Positions 7,894-16,917 of a stretch of 64,000 nt of DNA are shown here, one piece after another. This stretch comes from CAZMXS01 sp964570325 (GTDB taxonomy: Bacteria; Verrucomicrobiota; Kiritimatiellia; CAIQIC01; CAZMXS01). The notes under the pieces were generated by a model. That model searched no databases. It saw only the letters and a program-made list of their open reading frames with translations, and was not told the origin of the DNA. The stretch's first letter is position 1, and each line of letters starts with the position of its first letter. A program made the translations under genes and the position numbers. The DNA lies in contig CAZMXS010000003.1 in the NCBI GenBank assembly GCA_964570325.1, positions 62,001-126,000 of the forward strand, written 5' to 3'.

Positions 7894-10767
7894 TCAAAAC
7901 GCACCGCCCACCGGTACGGCATCGGGCGCGCCAAGTGTTTGGCGAACACGCAGCACATCCTGAGTTGAGGAACGAATGAACCAATAGCCGGAATTGAAGA
8001 CCGCGAGTTCGGCCGCGCCCCGGCCCAGGTAATTTGCCGGCGCGGCTGTCGCCTCTTCCCACCCCCAATCGGCATGAAAATCCAGCACTGCGCCCGCGAG
8101 CGTTCGGACATACCAACGACCCGCGGCAGCGTGGTAAACTGCCAGATCGGCCTGCCCATCGCCGTCATAATCCCCGGCCGCCGGCGTCGCCGCGCGCCAC
8201 CCCCAGTTGGTGCCCAGGCAGATAATCCGCTCATCCAGCGCGCGCACAAACCAGAATCCAAGATTCGTGTCATACACCGCCAGATCCGCCCGCCCGTCGC
8301 CGTCATAATCACCCGGAACCGGCATCGCGGCCGGATAGCCCCAGTTGATCGCGAACAAGATATTCGTTTCGCGTTTCAGCGAACGAACAAACCAGAAACC
8401 GCTGGCCGGATGATACACCGCCAGGTCGTCCGCGCCGTCGCCGTCATAATCGCCCGGCACGGGCTGGGCTTCGCTCCACCCCCATGGGTAGGCAACGGCC
8501 AGCACGGTCCCATCCAACCGCGCAATATACCATTGGCCCTCGCGCGAGTGATATACCGCCAGATCGGCCACGCCGTCGCCGTCATAGTCGCCCGGCACGG
8601 GCTGGGCTTCGCTCCATCCCCAATTGGTTGACCAGGCGATGACGCTGCCATCCAGTTCGCGGATAGACCAATCGCCGGTGAATGTGTCATAAACGGCAAG
8701 GTCCGTCTGCCCGTCGCCATTGTAATCGCCGCGCACGGGAATTTTCAGATGCCAGCGCGCATCCGGCGGGCCGCCGCGCAAGCCGCGCCACAGGAGAATA
8801 TCCAGCACGCCGTTGCTGGCGTTGTACGCGCCCACCTCGACGCGCCCGTCGCCGTTAAAATCGGCGGCCACCGGCACGCGACCGCCACCGCCCCATTTGA
8901 GCCCCCACAGCAACAAGTTGGAGTTCACACCCTGCGCGAACCAGTACCCGGTCCGCGGATCGGCGACCGCGAGATCGCAAACACCGTCGCCATTAAAATC
9001 GCGCGCCACCGGCACGGCGCCGGGATACCCCCACTGCCGTTCCCAGACCGGGAAAGCGCCGGACGCGGATGCGCGCGCATACCATAACCCGTACGCCGCG
9101 CGGTAAAGCGCGGCATCGTCCCGCCCGTCGCCATCAAAATCGCCGACGACCGCCGTAGCCCCGGTCGGCCCAAAGGAAATGCCGGACCAGAGATTGCTTG
9201 GCGCAATGGTCTGTGCATACCAACTGTTGTTGGAACCGATGTAAACACATAAATCGTCCGCGCCATCGCCGTCGAAGTCCCCGGCGGCAGGGATCCCGCC
9301 GGCCGGGCCGAACAGCCGGCCATTCACCACCCAGTTGCTGTCCGCCACGCGCTGGATCGCCCAACTGCGGCCGGTCGGATTGTAAACGCCCAGGTCATCC
9401 ACGGCATCCCCGTCAAAATCGCCGATCACCGGTAATTCTCCCGGCCCGCCGAGAGATCGCGCGCGAAACAAGTTGGCGCCGGACGCAACGCGGTTGGCGT
9501 GCCACCGGCCGAGACGCGGCTCATACACCGCAGCGGCGCAAGCGCCGGAACCGTCAAAGTCCGCGGGGCGGGTGGCTACATAAGGAGACACAACCGGCCG
9601 GGCCAGCGTAAGCTTGCGGTATTTCATCCCGTTGTGCGTATAGGCCAGGTGCAAATCGCCCTGCGTGTCGGCGCAGATCGCGGCGCGCGCCCCCTCGCAC
9701 ACGTCCACCTCCGTACCCGGCGCGCCATCGGGCCCGAAATAGCGCACACGGATCCGTCCGGCGCGCGTCCAGCTTAAAAACGCGCCACCGTCGCGGGCGG
9801 CCGCCCATTGCGGCGCGAAACGCCGCAGGCCGCTGCCGCCGGCGCGATCCACGACCCGCATGGTCTGGATGCCGTACACCATGCTGGTGCCGTTATAGAC
9901 ATTGGCGTAAACCCCGCCCTGTCCGCCGTCGCTGTTCAGATCGCAGGCAATGTAAGCCACTTCCCGGCTGACATGGTCGCCGACGATGCTGCAATACGCG
10001 CCATCCGTGCCCATGCCGACGAAATACGCGGGGTCGGCCCAGGCAACCGACGGCTGGCGGCGGGCAAAGCGCAGGGAGTTCTGATAATATGAATAGCCGT
10101 AGCCCTGGTGCGCCTCGGTGGCCATGTGCCATACGGAGTGAACGGTCTGGTCGGCATGAATCGCCGGGCCGGCCCGCGAGATCCAGATTGTATTGGCTTC
10201 GCCGCCGACCCCGCAATACATCCGGCCTTTCGCCACCAAACGCGTCAGTCTGGCCGACACCGGATCGAAGACGTGTTTCTGCCAATAACCGGCGCTACCC
10301 CAACCGACCACTTCATCCAGCGGCAGATCAATCGAGATATTGCCGGTGTCCCAACTGTCCGGGTTAAGGCGCCATTCATTCAGGATCGGCGTTGTGGGGT
10401 TGGCGGCCGCGTTGGTGCGCACAAAAACGCCCAACGGCCAGATGATAATGCCGGACACCCATGCCCGGTCATGCCGGTCAATTTCCAAGTGCGGATTGTA
10501 GAACTGGCGGTAGCCAGATTGAGCCAGATCCACCGCCACGCTCCGCCAGGCGCCGCCGATCCGATCATAGAAGTAAGCATAGCTGCCGCCATCACAGACA
10601 ATGTGCGGCTGGTCCCGACTGTCTGTCGCAATGCTCGGCAGGCGGCCCTGCCCGGTGGGCAGGGATTCCTCCGAACCGATCGTCTGAATCTCGGGCGCGG
10701 CCGCTGGGGCGGCCGCCGCCATGCCCAGCGCCAATGCCAAGCCGCCCGCTATGCCAATCCAGTACAT
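7894..10767 (-). CDS. Secreted FG-GAP/VCBS repeat protein
   Basis: A 957-aa protein with a clear signal peptide (GIAGGLALALGMAAAAPAAA). Residues about 25-410 form a beta-rich region resembling BNR/sialidase-type propeller proteins. From about 415 to the end there are 12 repeats of 45-46 residues with the Ca-binding core DxDGDGxxDLAVY and an ending Trp (for example VPGDYDGDGVADLAVY). The last repeat (NYLGRGAAELAVF) has lost the acidic loop. Such repeats build a beta-propeller found in extracellular adhesins and substrate-binding proteins. It is divergent from the GHKL-HDOD gene. Its RBS (AGGGA) lies just before the ATG. Nothing in it shows an enzymatic activity. Confidence 0.85.
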   Translation of the reverse strand: MYWIGIAGGLALALGMAAAAPAAAPEIQTIGSEESLPTGQGRLPSIATDSRDQPHIVCDGGSYAYFYDRIGGAWRSVAVDLAQSGYRQFYNPHLEIDRHDRAWVSGIIIWPLGVFVRTNAAANPTTPILNEWRLNPDSWDTGNISIDLPLDEVVGWGSAGYWQKHVFDPVSARLTRLVAKGRMYCGVGGEANTIWISRAGPAIHADQTVHSVWHMATEAHQGYGYSYYQNSLRFARRQPSVAWADPAYFVGMGTDGAYCSIVGDHVSREVAYIACDLNSDGGQGGVYANVYNGTSMVYGIQTMRVVDRAGGSGLRRFAPQWAAARDGGAFLSWTRAGRIRVRYFGPDGAPGTEVDVCEGARAAICADTQGDLHLAYTHNGMKYRKLTLARPVVSPYVATRPADFDGSGACAAAVYEPRLGRWHANRVASGANLFRARSLGGPGELPVIGDFDGDAVDDLGVYNPTGRSWAIQRVADSNWVVNGRLFGPAGGIPAAGDFDGDGADDLCVYIGSNNSWYAQTIAPSNLWSGISFGPTGATAVVGDFDGDGRDDAALYRAAYGLWYARASASGAFPVWERQWGYPGAVPVARDFNGDGVCDLAVADPRTGYWFAQGVNSNLLLWGLKWGGGGRVPVAADFNGDGRVEVGAYNASNGVLDILLWRGLRGGPPDARWHLKIPVRGDYNGDGQTDLAVYDTFTGDWSIRELDGSVIAWSTNWGWSEAQPVPGDYDGDGVADLAVYHSREGQWYIARLDGTVLAVAYPWGWSEAQPVPGDYDGDGADDLAVYHPASGFWFVRSLKRETNILFAINWGYPAAMPVPGDYDGDGRADLAVYDTNLGFWFVRALDERIICLGTNWGWRAATPAAGDYDGDGQADLAVYHAAAGRWYVRTLAGAVLDFHADWGWEEATAAPANYLGRGAAELAVFNSGYWFIRSSTQDVLRVRQTLGAPDAVPVGGAF
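8433..8622 (-). repeat. Near-identical tandem units inside the FG-GAP gene
   Basis: A segment of about 50 bp at 8433-8484 recurs at 8571-8622 with about two mismatches. The offset is exactly 138 bp (46 codons), one FG-GAP repeat. Other repeats of the gene differ much more at DNA level, so these two units look recently duplicated or homogenised. Confidence 0.7.
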
Positions 10768-10892
10768 ATATCCCTGTAGGCAACACTGCCTGATTTCGTT
10801 CAGTAGCGAACACCGAGGCCGGTGTAAAGCCTGAACATGGCAGATGCCGGCGCTGACCGTCCAAATATGCGATTGCGCGTTTCAGCGTCAGT

Positions 10893-10985
10893 TTGTTCAA
10901 ACGGTGAATCGGCCATGACAAGCGCCGCCGCGCCGGCTATATTGCGTCTACGGAGGCTCGATTGCTTGACAGTCCGTTTGAACAA
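10893..10985. repeat. 12-bp inverted repeat flanking the promoter and start of the GHKL-HDOD gene
   Basis: TTGTTCAAACGG at 10893-10904 is the exact reverse complement of CCGTTTGAACAA at 10974-10985. The left copy lies 10 bp before the -35 box. The right copy overlaps codons 3-6 of the gene. This is compatible with a looping operator, but no regulator is known for it. Confidence 0.45.
10915..10943 (+). promoter_or_regulatory. Sigma-70-type promoter of the GHKL-HDOD gene
   Basis: ATGACA (10915-10920), a 17-bp spacer, then TATATT (10938-10943) each match five of six consensus bases. It implies a transcript start near 10950, which excludes the upstream ATG codons in this frame and agrees with a TTG start at 10966 preceded by GGAGG at 10952-10956. 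Confidence 0.6.
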
Positions 10986-12453
10986 TGACGAGGTTTTGGC
11001 CCGTCTGCGCGGCGGCGAACCGGTGGTCTTCTCCGGCGACCGCCTCGACAACGAGGATATCGAACATGCCGTCGGCGTCCTCCGGGTGTGTCTGGCGGAG
11101 ATCGGCCAGGAGGGCCTTTTCGATCAATTGACCTTCTGTCTGCGCGAACTGATTGACAACGCCCTGAAGGCCAACCTCAAGCGCGTCATTTTCGCCGCCG
11201 AACACCTCGATATCAACGCCGACGATGATTACGAGCGCGGCATGCTTTCGTTCCAGGAGAAACGCGCGACGGAGGAGTCCCGCTATATGAGCCTGCTGGT
11301 GGGCGGACCGCTCTACGTCGAAGTTCGCTTCCAACTTCAGCCGCCGCTGTTCACGATCGCGGTCATCAACAACACCCCGATGGTCGAAGCCGAACGCCGC
11401 AAGGTGCTCAGCCGCCAGGCCAAGGCCAAGATCCACAACAGCATCGCCGAAGTGATCGAGGAGATCAGCGACGACTCGGAGAGCGCCGGCCTCGGCCTGG
11501 TCATGCTGATCATGATCCTGCGCAAGATCGGCGTGCCCGAGGAAAACTTCCGCTTCATCCGCGAGGATACCTGCACGATCTTCAGCATCGAGGTGCCGTT
11601 GGCGTTGGTCTCCGACGAGGAAACCGAGCGGATCAGCGCCGCTCTGGCGGCCGAGATTGATTCCGTGCCGCAGTTCCCCAAAAGCATCATGACCCTGGGC
11701 AAAATGCTGAAGGAACCGGGCTTCGATTTTCACAAAGTGGCCGTGCTGATTCGGCGCGACCCGGCCTTGACCATGGAGGTGCTCCGGATGGCCAACTCCG
11801 CGTTATACCGGCGCTTCAACAAAATCGAGACGATCGAATTGGCCATCAGCATCCTCGGCACGCGCGGGTTGGAGCACATCCTGCAATCATTCGGAGCGCG
11901 CAAGGCGCTGGAACAGCGCTACTCGCCACAGGCGTTGGAACGACTGTGGGAGCACAGTTCGGAAATAGCGGAAATCTGTTCCCTGCTCTGCGCCCGATGC
12001 GGCGTCGCCGACGAGGCAGCGGAGATCGCCTATGTCGGCGGCCTGCTGCACGATATTGGCAAAATCATCCTTGAGGGCCGCCATCCGACCACCTTCAAGG
12101 AATTGTCCCGTATCTGCGCGGAAAAAAATATCTCGCGCAGCGCGATTGACGACCTGATCGAAGGCGTCAACCATTCCTTAATCGGCGCGCGCATGGCGGA
12201 GAAATGGAACATCCCAGAGCGGATTGTGGAACTGATCCGCTCCTGCCGCACCCCTTTGTCCGCGCCGGAAGCCGTACGCCCCATGGCCAAAGTGATCTAC
12301 CTGGCCCACCTGGTGTATTACCAGATCCGCCACGCGGAGAAGGAACACGAGATCGCAGAAAATATCCTGGGCGAATTCGGCCTCGGCCGCAACGAAACCC
12401 TGGAAGGACTGGCCCAGGCAGCCCGCGAACGGCTGGAGCAACGGGAACCGTGA
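10966..12453 (+). CDS. GHKL ATPase-like domain fused to HDOD domain
   Basis: A 495-aa protein from a TTG start. GGAGG sits 9 bp upstream of the TTG and the -35/-10 pair lies where longer starts (10837, 10915) would need coding. Residues about 1-215 look like a histidine-kinase-type ATPase. An N-box-like ELIDNALKAN has E61 and N65, and a G2-like SAGLGLVMLIMILRKIG follows. No dimerisation histidine or DxGxG G1 box is evident. From about residue 230 an HDOD domain follows (RRDPALTMEVLRMANSALYRR, AYVGGLLHDIGKIIL). The HDOD here keeps an HD pair in LLHDIGK, unlike the other two in this window. Likely a soluble signalling protein in which nucleotide binding controls HDOD contacts. The architecture is unusual to me. 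Confidence 0.75.
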   Translation: MTVRLNNDEVLARLRGGEPVVFSGDRLDNEDIEHAVGVLRVCLAEIGQEGLFDQLTFCLRELIDNALKANLKRVIFAAEHLDINADDDYERGMLSFQEKRATEESRYMSLLVGGPLYVEVRFQLQPPLFTIAVINNTPMVEAERRKVLSRQAKAKIHNSIAEVIEEISDDSESAGLGLVMLIMILRKIGVPEENFRFIREDTCTIFSIEVPLALVSDEETERISAALAAEIDSVPQFPKSIMTLGKMLKEPGFDFHKVAVLIRRDPALTMEVLRMANSALYRRFNKIETIELAISILGTRGLEHILQSFGARKALEQRYSPQALERLWEHSSEIAEICSLLCARCGVADEAAEIAYVGGLLHDIGKIILEGRHPTTFKELSRICAEKNISRSAIDDLIEGVNHSLIGARMAEKWNIPERIVELIRSCRTPLSAPEAVRPMAKVIYLAHLVYYQIRHAEKEHEIAENILGEFGLGRNETLEGLAQAARERLEQREP

Positions 12454-12465
12454 TGATTATCCATG

Positions 12466-12567
12466 AGCCGTAATCCGTAATCAGCGCAGCCGCGGAGATG
12501 CGCGAGTTCAAATGGGGCTCATTGCTCGGCCGGGTTTGGGAGTGTTGCCGCATCCAGGATTACGGCT
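12466..12567. repeat. 11-bp inverted repeat between convergent genes
   Basis: AGCCGTAATCC (12466-12476) and GGATTACGGCT (12557-12567) are perfect inverted copies about 80 bp apart, spanning the gap between the GHKL-HDOD gene and the convergent secreted-protein gene. The loop is too long and there is no T-run for a terminator. It may be a remnant of a small dispersed element. Confidence 0.35.
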
Positions 12568-13154
12568 TAAGGATCGTTGGCCACCGGCCCGACATCGTCC
12601 CAAAAAATACGGTCCACAATGGGCTGCCCGCCGGCATTGTCGCCCACCACGATCACAAACCGCAGCGCCTCGGTCCCCGGCGGCGTCACACCGGACAGCG
12701 CGCTCTTGACCCATTGCCCGCCCGTGTCGCGCGCCAGTCTCTCGCCGGACTTCTCGCCGAGACGATTGTCCTGGCCGTCCATGAACTCCACCTTGAGAAA
12801 CGCCGCACAATTGCCCGGCAGATCGCCACCCTTGATCAGATACCATCCAGCGACCGTAAAAGGCTGCTGCGCGCCCCATGGAACCTGTTGCCAGATGCCG
12901 TTCCAGGAACCAGGCGGCACATCAACTTTCAAAGCGCGCACTCCAGAATGGGCGTGTTCCAATGCCGCACCGCCGGCAACCGTTACCAAGGCCGCCCCAC
13001 CCCAAGGCCGCCCAAATTCCCCCCAAACACTGCCACTATCAGCCGACCCAAAATCCGACTCGAAATCTGCATTTTCAAATCGCGGCAAGGCAAAGCCCGC
13101 CAAAGCTCCAAAGACCATTCCAACCACCCCCAACCCAACCAATCTCATTTTCAT
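12567..13154 (-). CDS. Small secreted carbohydrate-binding-like protein
   Basis: A 195-aa protein preceded by a good RBS (GGGAG, 7 bp to the ATG). The signal peptide is about residues 1-22 (RLVGLGVVGMVFGALAGFA). The mature part has the jelly-roll pattern of CBM_4_9-like or galactose-binding-like domains: FENADFES, then a long gap, PFTVAGWYLIKG, FLKVEFMDGQDN, WVKSALSGV, ALRFVIVVGDN, DDVGPV. No catalytic motif is visible. It is divergent from the GH30 gene across a 263-bp AT-rich gap and could bind a glycan used by that enzyme's pathway. The function is inferred only from the fold-like pattern. Confidence 0.75.
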   Translation of the reverse strand: MKMRLVGLGVVGMVFGALAGFALPRFENADFESDFGSADSGSVWGEFGRPWGGAALVTVAGGAALEHAHSGVRALKVDVPPGSWNGIWQQVPWGAQQPFTVAGWYLIKGGDLPGNCAAFLKVEFMDGQDNRLGEKSGERLARDTGGQWVKSALSGVTPPGTEALRFVIVVGDNAGGQPIVDRIFWDDVGPVANDP

Positions 13155-13417
13155 TTTCTTTCTCCCGCACGATTTCGCCGCTGATCACCCCCTGCTTGGG
13201 GATGGATACACCAAGTCGCGAATGGGTACTCGTAACCCCAGCCGCCACAATTCCGCCGCTTGCCGGACAGCGTTTTAGACTCTTCATTATCACGAGCGGC
13301 CACCCCTTGCAACCATCAGGCCAGCGGTGATCGTTATGCCGCTGATTTTCAAAATAGACTTTTCAATCTGAAACTTTTATATCATATTATATTATTATGT
13401 ATGAATAAAGGATTTCA

Positions 13418-14770
13418 ATGACCATCAATAAGTTGCGAATGATATTAACGGCAGATGGCATTTCCGACCGTTTAAGCGAGCGCGGCACCTTGCAGCTCGT
13501 TGCAACGGAGTCGCCCGTCACCACAATGATCAGTCTGACGGTGGATGAAGCCCAGCAATTTCAGGAGATTGTTGGGTTTGGCGGGGCGTTCACGGAATCG
13601 GCCGCCTGGGTGTTGGCACGCCTTTCGCGAACCCGGCGGACGCAGGCTTTGCGCGCTTATTTTGACCCCGACGCCGGTTTGCGCTATTCGCTTTGCCGCA
13701 CCCACATTAACAGTTGCGATTTCTCACTCGCCCATTATTCGTTCGACGACACGCCGGGCGATACCGACCTGCGGGATTTCAGCATCGCCCATGACCGTCA
13801 GTGGCTGCTGCCGCTGATCCACGACGCGCGCGCGATCAGCGGCGGACGTTTTCGCCTGCTGGCCTCGCCTTGGAGTCCGCCAGCGTGGATGAAAACCACC
13901 GGCCAGCGCAACCACGGCGGCGCGCTGAAACCCGAGTACTACCCGGTTTGGGCCCGGTTCATCGCAAAATACATCCAAGCGTATGAAGCCGAGGGCATCC
14001 CGCTCTGGGGCATCACCGTGCAAAACGAGCCGGTCGGCCGGCACCGCTGGGATTCCTGCGAGTGGACGGCCGACGCCGAGCGCGACTTTGTCCGCGACTT
14101 CCTGGGCCCGCAACTGGAACGTGACGGACTCGCTCACATCCGCATTTTCGCGGTGGACCACAACAAGGATATCATCGTCGCGCGCGCCGCTCCGTTCGCC
14201 GGCGATGCCGCTGCGCGCCGCCGTGTGGCCGGTATCGGCGTGCATTGGTACGCCGGCGATCATTTTGACCAGCTTGACCGGGTGCATGCGCTGCTGCCGG
14301 ACAAGCTGCTGCTGGCCACCGAGGCCTGCTGTGAGGGCGGCGTCAAGCTGAACCAGTGGGACCGCGGCGAGCGCTACGCGCACGACATCATCGGCGATCT
14401 GAACCACTGGGTTTCCGGCTGGCTGGACTGGAACATCGCCCTCGATACCACCGGCGGGCCGAACCACGCGAACAACTTTTGCGACGCCCCCATCATTGCC
14501 GATCCCGCGAACGACGCGCTGCATTACCAGAGCTCGTTTCATTACCTCGGCCACTTCAGCCGGTTCATCGAGCCCGGCGCGATCCGGATCGGCATCCAAA
14601 CCTCCGACCCCAGACTGGAAGCGACCGCTGTCCGCAATCCGGATGGCGCGATCGTTGTCGTCGCGTTGAATCGCACGGAGGACTCCTTGCCGTTCCGGCT
14701 GATCCTGGATGGAAGCACGGCGGACACCACCCTCCCCCCACATGCGATCATGACATTGGTTGGCGGCTGA
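13418..14770 (+). CDS. GH30 family glycosidase (glucosylceramidase-like), cytoplasmic
   Basis: A 450-aa enzyme beginning right after an AAGGA RBS in a very AT-rich leader. There is no signal peptide. GH30 motifs: FQEIVGFGGAFTESAAWVL, RYSLCRTHINSCDFS, LLASPWSPPAWMKT. Acid/base Glu is about residue 204 in ITVQNEP and the nucleophile Glu about 302 in LLATEACCEGG. The C-terminal beta-domain (GAIVVVALNRTEDSLPFRL) is also typical. GH30 subfamilies 1 and 3 cleave beta-glucosides, glucosylceramide or beta-1,6-glucan. Which of these applies here cannot be decided. Intracellular location suggests it acts on imported oligosaccharides or glycosides. The AT-rich stretch at about 13375-13405 probably holds the promoter. 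Confidence 0.92.
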   Translation: MTINKLRMILTADGISDRLSERGTLQLVATESPVTTMISLTVDEAQQFQEIVGFGGAFTESAAWVLARLSRTRRTQALRAYFDPDAGLRYSLCRTHINSCDFSLAHYSFDDTPGDTDLRDFSIAHDRQWLLPLIHDARAISGGRFRLLASPWSPPAWMKTTGQRNHGGALKPEYYPVWARFIAKYIQAYEAEGIPLWGITVQNEPVGRHRWDSCEWTADAERDFVRDFLGPQLERDGLAHIRIFAVDHNKDIIVARAAPFAGDAAARRRVAGIGVHWYAGDHFDQLDRVHALLPDKLLLATEACCEGGVKLNQWDRGERYAHDIIGDLNHWVSGWLDWNIALDTTGGPNHANNFCDAPIIADPANDALHYQSSFHYLGHFSRFIEPGAIRIGIQTSDPRLEATAVRNPDGAIVVVALNRTEDSLPFRLILDGSTADTTLPPHAIMTLVGG

Positions 14771-14791
14771 AAATGTTTTCGCCGGGATGCT

Positions 14792-16453
14792 TTATGGACA
14801 CCGCAACCGGATAATCGTTGCATCCGTGTGCTCAATGACCGCACCGTACGGCTGAAGCATACCGGCACAGACGCGGATGAGGTCCGGCTTCAGCGCAGCC
14901 CGCGCGGTCGCCGGGTCGGCGGTCACGCGCAATTCCACACTGTCGGCGGCGCGCCCGGCCGCCAAAGTAATCGCCCGCGCGCCGGCTACGGCAGGCGGCT
15001 CCACCAGGTTGAGCAGGACATCCTGGAGCCGATCGGCGTCAACCGCCGCCCGCAGCGGTTCCGGCGGGATGGTGAGGCACACATCCACCGCCTTGAACAA
15101 CGGCAGATATGAAACCTGCCGGATCAACTCATCGCGCCACATGTCCGGGTTGTCGGCCGCGGCAAAAGCCGCTGCCTCAGTCCAAGACGGCGGCTTCAGC
15201 CCCGCCGCCAAACGGCGCAGGACGGCCACCGCGTCCGCCGGGTCCGCCAACTCGGCATGCTCGAAACCCTGCAAGGTGTTCACGAAGTCCTGTAACAAAC
15301 GACGAATCCGGCCGAACAAGGCGAGTTCCGCCACCGGCGCCGGCAGCGAGCGCGCGAGCGCCTCTTCGAGCTTGCGAACGATCTGCAAACCTTTCAAGGG
15401 CACAGCCGGGTGAAAATGGCCGGCCTCATATTCGCGCACATAACCGCCGAACTCGTTAAGGTAGCGATCCATCGCCTCCAGATCCAGCGCCGCCAGCAGA
15501 CCCGCGGCAACCGGCCCCTCCTCCAACTGCTCAAGCCGGTATGCCAGCGTATAGAGCCGACCGGCGAGGATGGTCAGCAAGCGCCCGGCTTCGCCCAAAA
15601 TTACACGCGTGTATTCCTTCAACCGGCGCGCGCGTGCGGAATCCAGCGTCGCGATCTCCGCCAGTTGCCGCGCGCGTTCGATGGAACTCTTCAAAACGGG
15701 CAGGGCCTTGTCGCCCGGCACCGCCCGGCCGTGGCCTGGACAGCACCAGCGCACCGCGCCGGATTCGATCAAGGCCGCAATCCCCGCCAACGAACGCAGC
15801 AGGTCATCGCGATTCCAGCCGTAAGCGCCGGCGATCATGGGCTGGACGGCAAACAGCAGATCACCCATGAAGAGCACGGAGCCGGCGCGAATGCTGAGGC
15901 CATCGGGACTGTGGCCGGGCGTCTGATAAATCTCCAGCGCCTCCTCCGGGCCAAAGTCCAGGCGCGCGCCGATTAATTGCGCGCCGGAGGCCCATTCGCG
16001 CTTCAACGGGGCCGGCGCCGGGAGACCGCCGCCGGGCGCCGCCGGCAACGGCAGGAGCGGCCGCATATCCATCACGGCGGGAAAACGCGCCTCATGCAGA
16101 TATGACAAGGTGAGTTGCTCGTCGCCGGCCGCAATGGCGGCGGCGCCGGCCGCATGCGCAAGGCGCAGCGGCGCGCCAGCGGGCGCCGCGACCGCGCCAA
16201 TCGCCAGCGCGTGGTCGCGGTGACAATGGGTCAGGAGCACCATCACCGGCCGAACCCGCTCGGCCGCGGCTACGGCGATTTGCCGATTGATTTCCGCTGT
16301 TTGCGCCGGGTCGGCGCCAGGATCAATCACGAGCAGCGCCGACGGACCGCACAGCAGGTATGTATTGCTGCACGTGGCATCAGGCTTGCGCTCGAGCGGC
16401 AGCATCGAGAATCGAGTTCCTTCCACGGGCTGCCAACGGATCTCGCTGGACAT
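14792..16453 (-). CDS. Metallo-beta-lactamase-fold hydrolase fused to a degenerate kinase-like domain
   Basis: A 553-aa protein. Residues 1-245 form a glyoxalase-II-like MBL domain. The metal motif THCHRDH is at 75-81, with H181 in TPGHSPDG, D198 in LFMGDLL, and H241 in CCPGHG. Residues about 255-553 are mostly helical, then mixed alpha/beta. DADRLQDVLLNLVE (472-485) resembles the N-box of histidine kinases, but the invariant Asn is replaced. No phosphorylatable His motif or Gly-rich G1/G2 boxes are evident. I read it as a pseudokinase-like or otherwise novel C-terminal module. It starts 11 bp after the STAS gene with a GAGGG RBS, so the two form an operon and probably act together. Substrate of the hydrolase is unknown. 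Confidence 0.75.
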   Translation of the reverse strand: MSSEIRWQPVEGTRFSMLPLERKPDATCSNTYLLCGPSALLVIDPGADPAQTAEINRQIAVAAAERVRPVMVLLTHCHRDHALAIGAVAAPAGAPLRLAHAAGAAAIAAGDEQLTLSYLHEARFPAVMDMRPLLPLPAAPGGGLPAPAPLKREWASGAQLIGARLDFGPEEALEIYQTPGHSPDGLSIRAGSVLFMGDLLFAVQPMIAGAYGWNRDDLLRSLAGIAALIESGAVRWCCPGHGRAVPGDKALPVLKSSIERARQLAEIATLDSARARRLKEYTRVILGEAGRLLTILAGRLYTLAYRLEQLEEGPVAAGLLAALDLEAMDRYLNEFGGYVREYEAGHFHPAVPLKGLQIVRKLEEALARSLPAPVAELALFGRIRRLLQDFVNTLQGFEHAELADPADAVAVLRRLAAGLKPPSWTEAAAFAAADNPDMWRDELIRQVSYLPLFKAVDVCLTIPPEPLRAAVDADRLQDVLLNLVEPPAVAGARAITLAAGRAADSVELRVTADPATARAALKPDLIRVCAGMLQPYGAVIEHTDATIIRLRCP

Positions 16454-16464
16454 GCGGCGCGCCC

Positions 16465-16770
16465 TCAGCGCTCAATTCGGATAAAGGTCGAAAAGCCGGA
16501 AAGCATCAGGACGTTCATGACTTCCTCGCCGACCTTGGCGAGGGTGAGCGTCTTGCCGTCCCGCCGCGCCAGTTTGGCCAGCGTGAACAAAGCGCGCAAC
16601 CCCATGCTGGAGACGAAATTGAGCCCGGCGCAGTCAATCATCAAATCGCGCGGCTTGAGTTCCAGTAACGGTTTGATCCGGTTTTCAAACGTCCCCGCCG
16701 AGAGCGAGTCAAGCTGGCCGCTAACCGTCACCCGGATCACATCGGGCGCTTCGTTAATCATCATTTCCAT
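16465..16770 (-). CDS. STAS-domain anti-anti-sigma-like protein
   Basis: A 101-aa single STAS domain: VIRVTVSGQLDSLSAGTFEN, then DLMIDCAGLNFVSSMGLRAL, the signature loop of anti-sigma-factor antagonists. Ser54 and Ser55 of SSMGL lie where such proteins are phosphorylated by a partner kinase, although the aligned position of the SpoIIAA phosphoserine is ambiguous here. RBS is GGGAG at a good distance. The next gene is the MBL/kinase-like fusion. No anti-sigma kinase of RsbW type is next to it, so the fused degenerate kinase domain is the best local candidate for its partner. Confidence 0.88.
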   Translation of the reverse strand: MEMMINEAPDVIRVTVSGQLDSLSAGTFENRIKPLLELKPRDLMIDCAGLNFVSSMGLRALFTLAKLARRDGKTLTLAKVGEEVMNVLMLSGFSTFIRIER

Positions 16771-16917
16771 ATCCGTTCTCCCGCTGGTCTGCCGGACGCC
16801 GCATATTGCCTGATCATACCCACACCCGGCGCATGGATTACCCGCCGCACCACTCCCTGCTCGCCGGCCGCTGATTACCGATCACTGGTTGCGGCCACAC
16901 TCCACCGCCCGGACTCA

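Noticed and set aside
10837..10965. Upstream extension and ATG starts of the GHKL-HDOD gene
   Set aside because: A near-consensus promoter lies within this stretch and the TTG at 10966 has a well-placed GGAGG.
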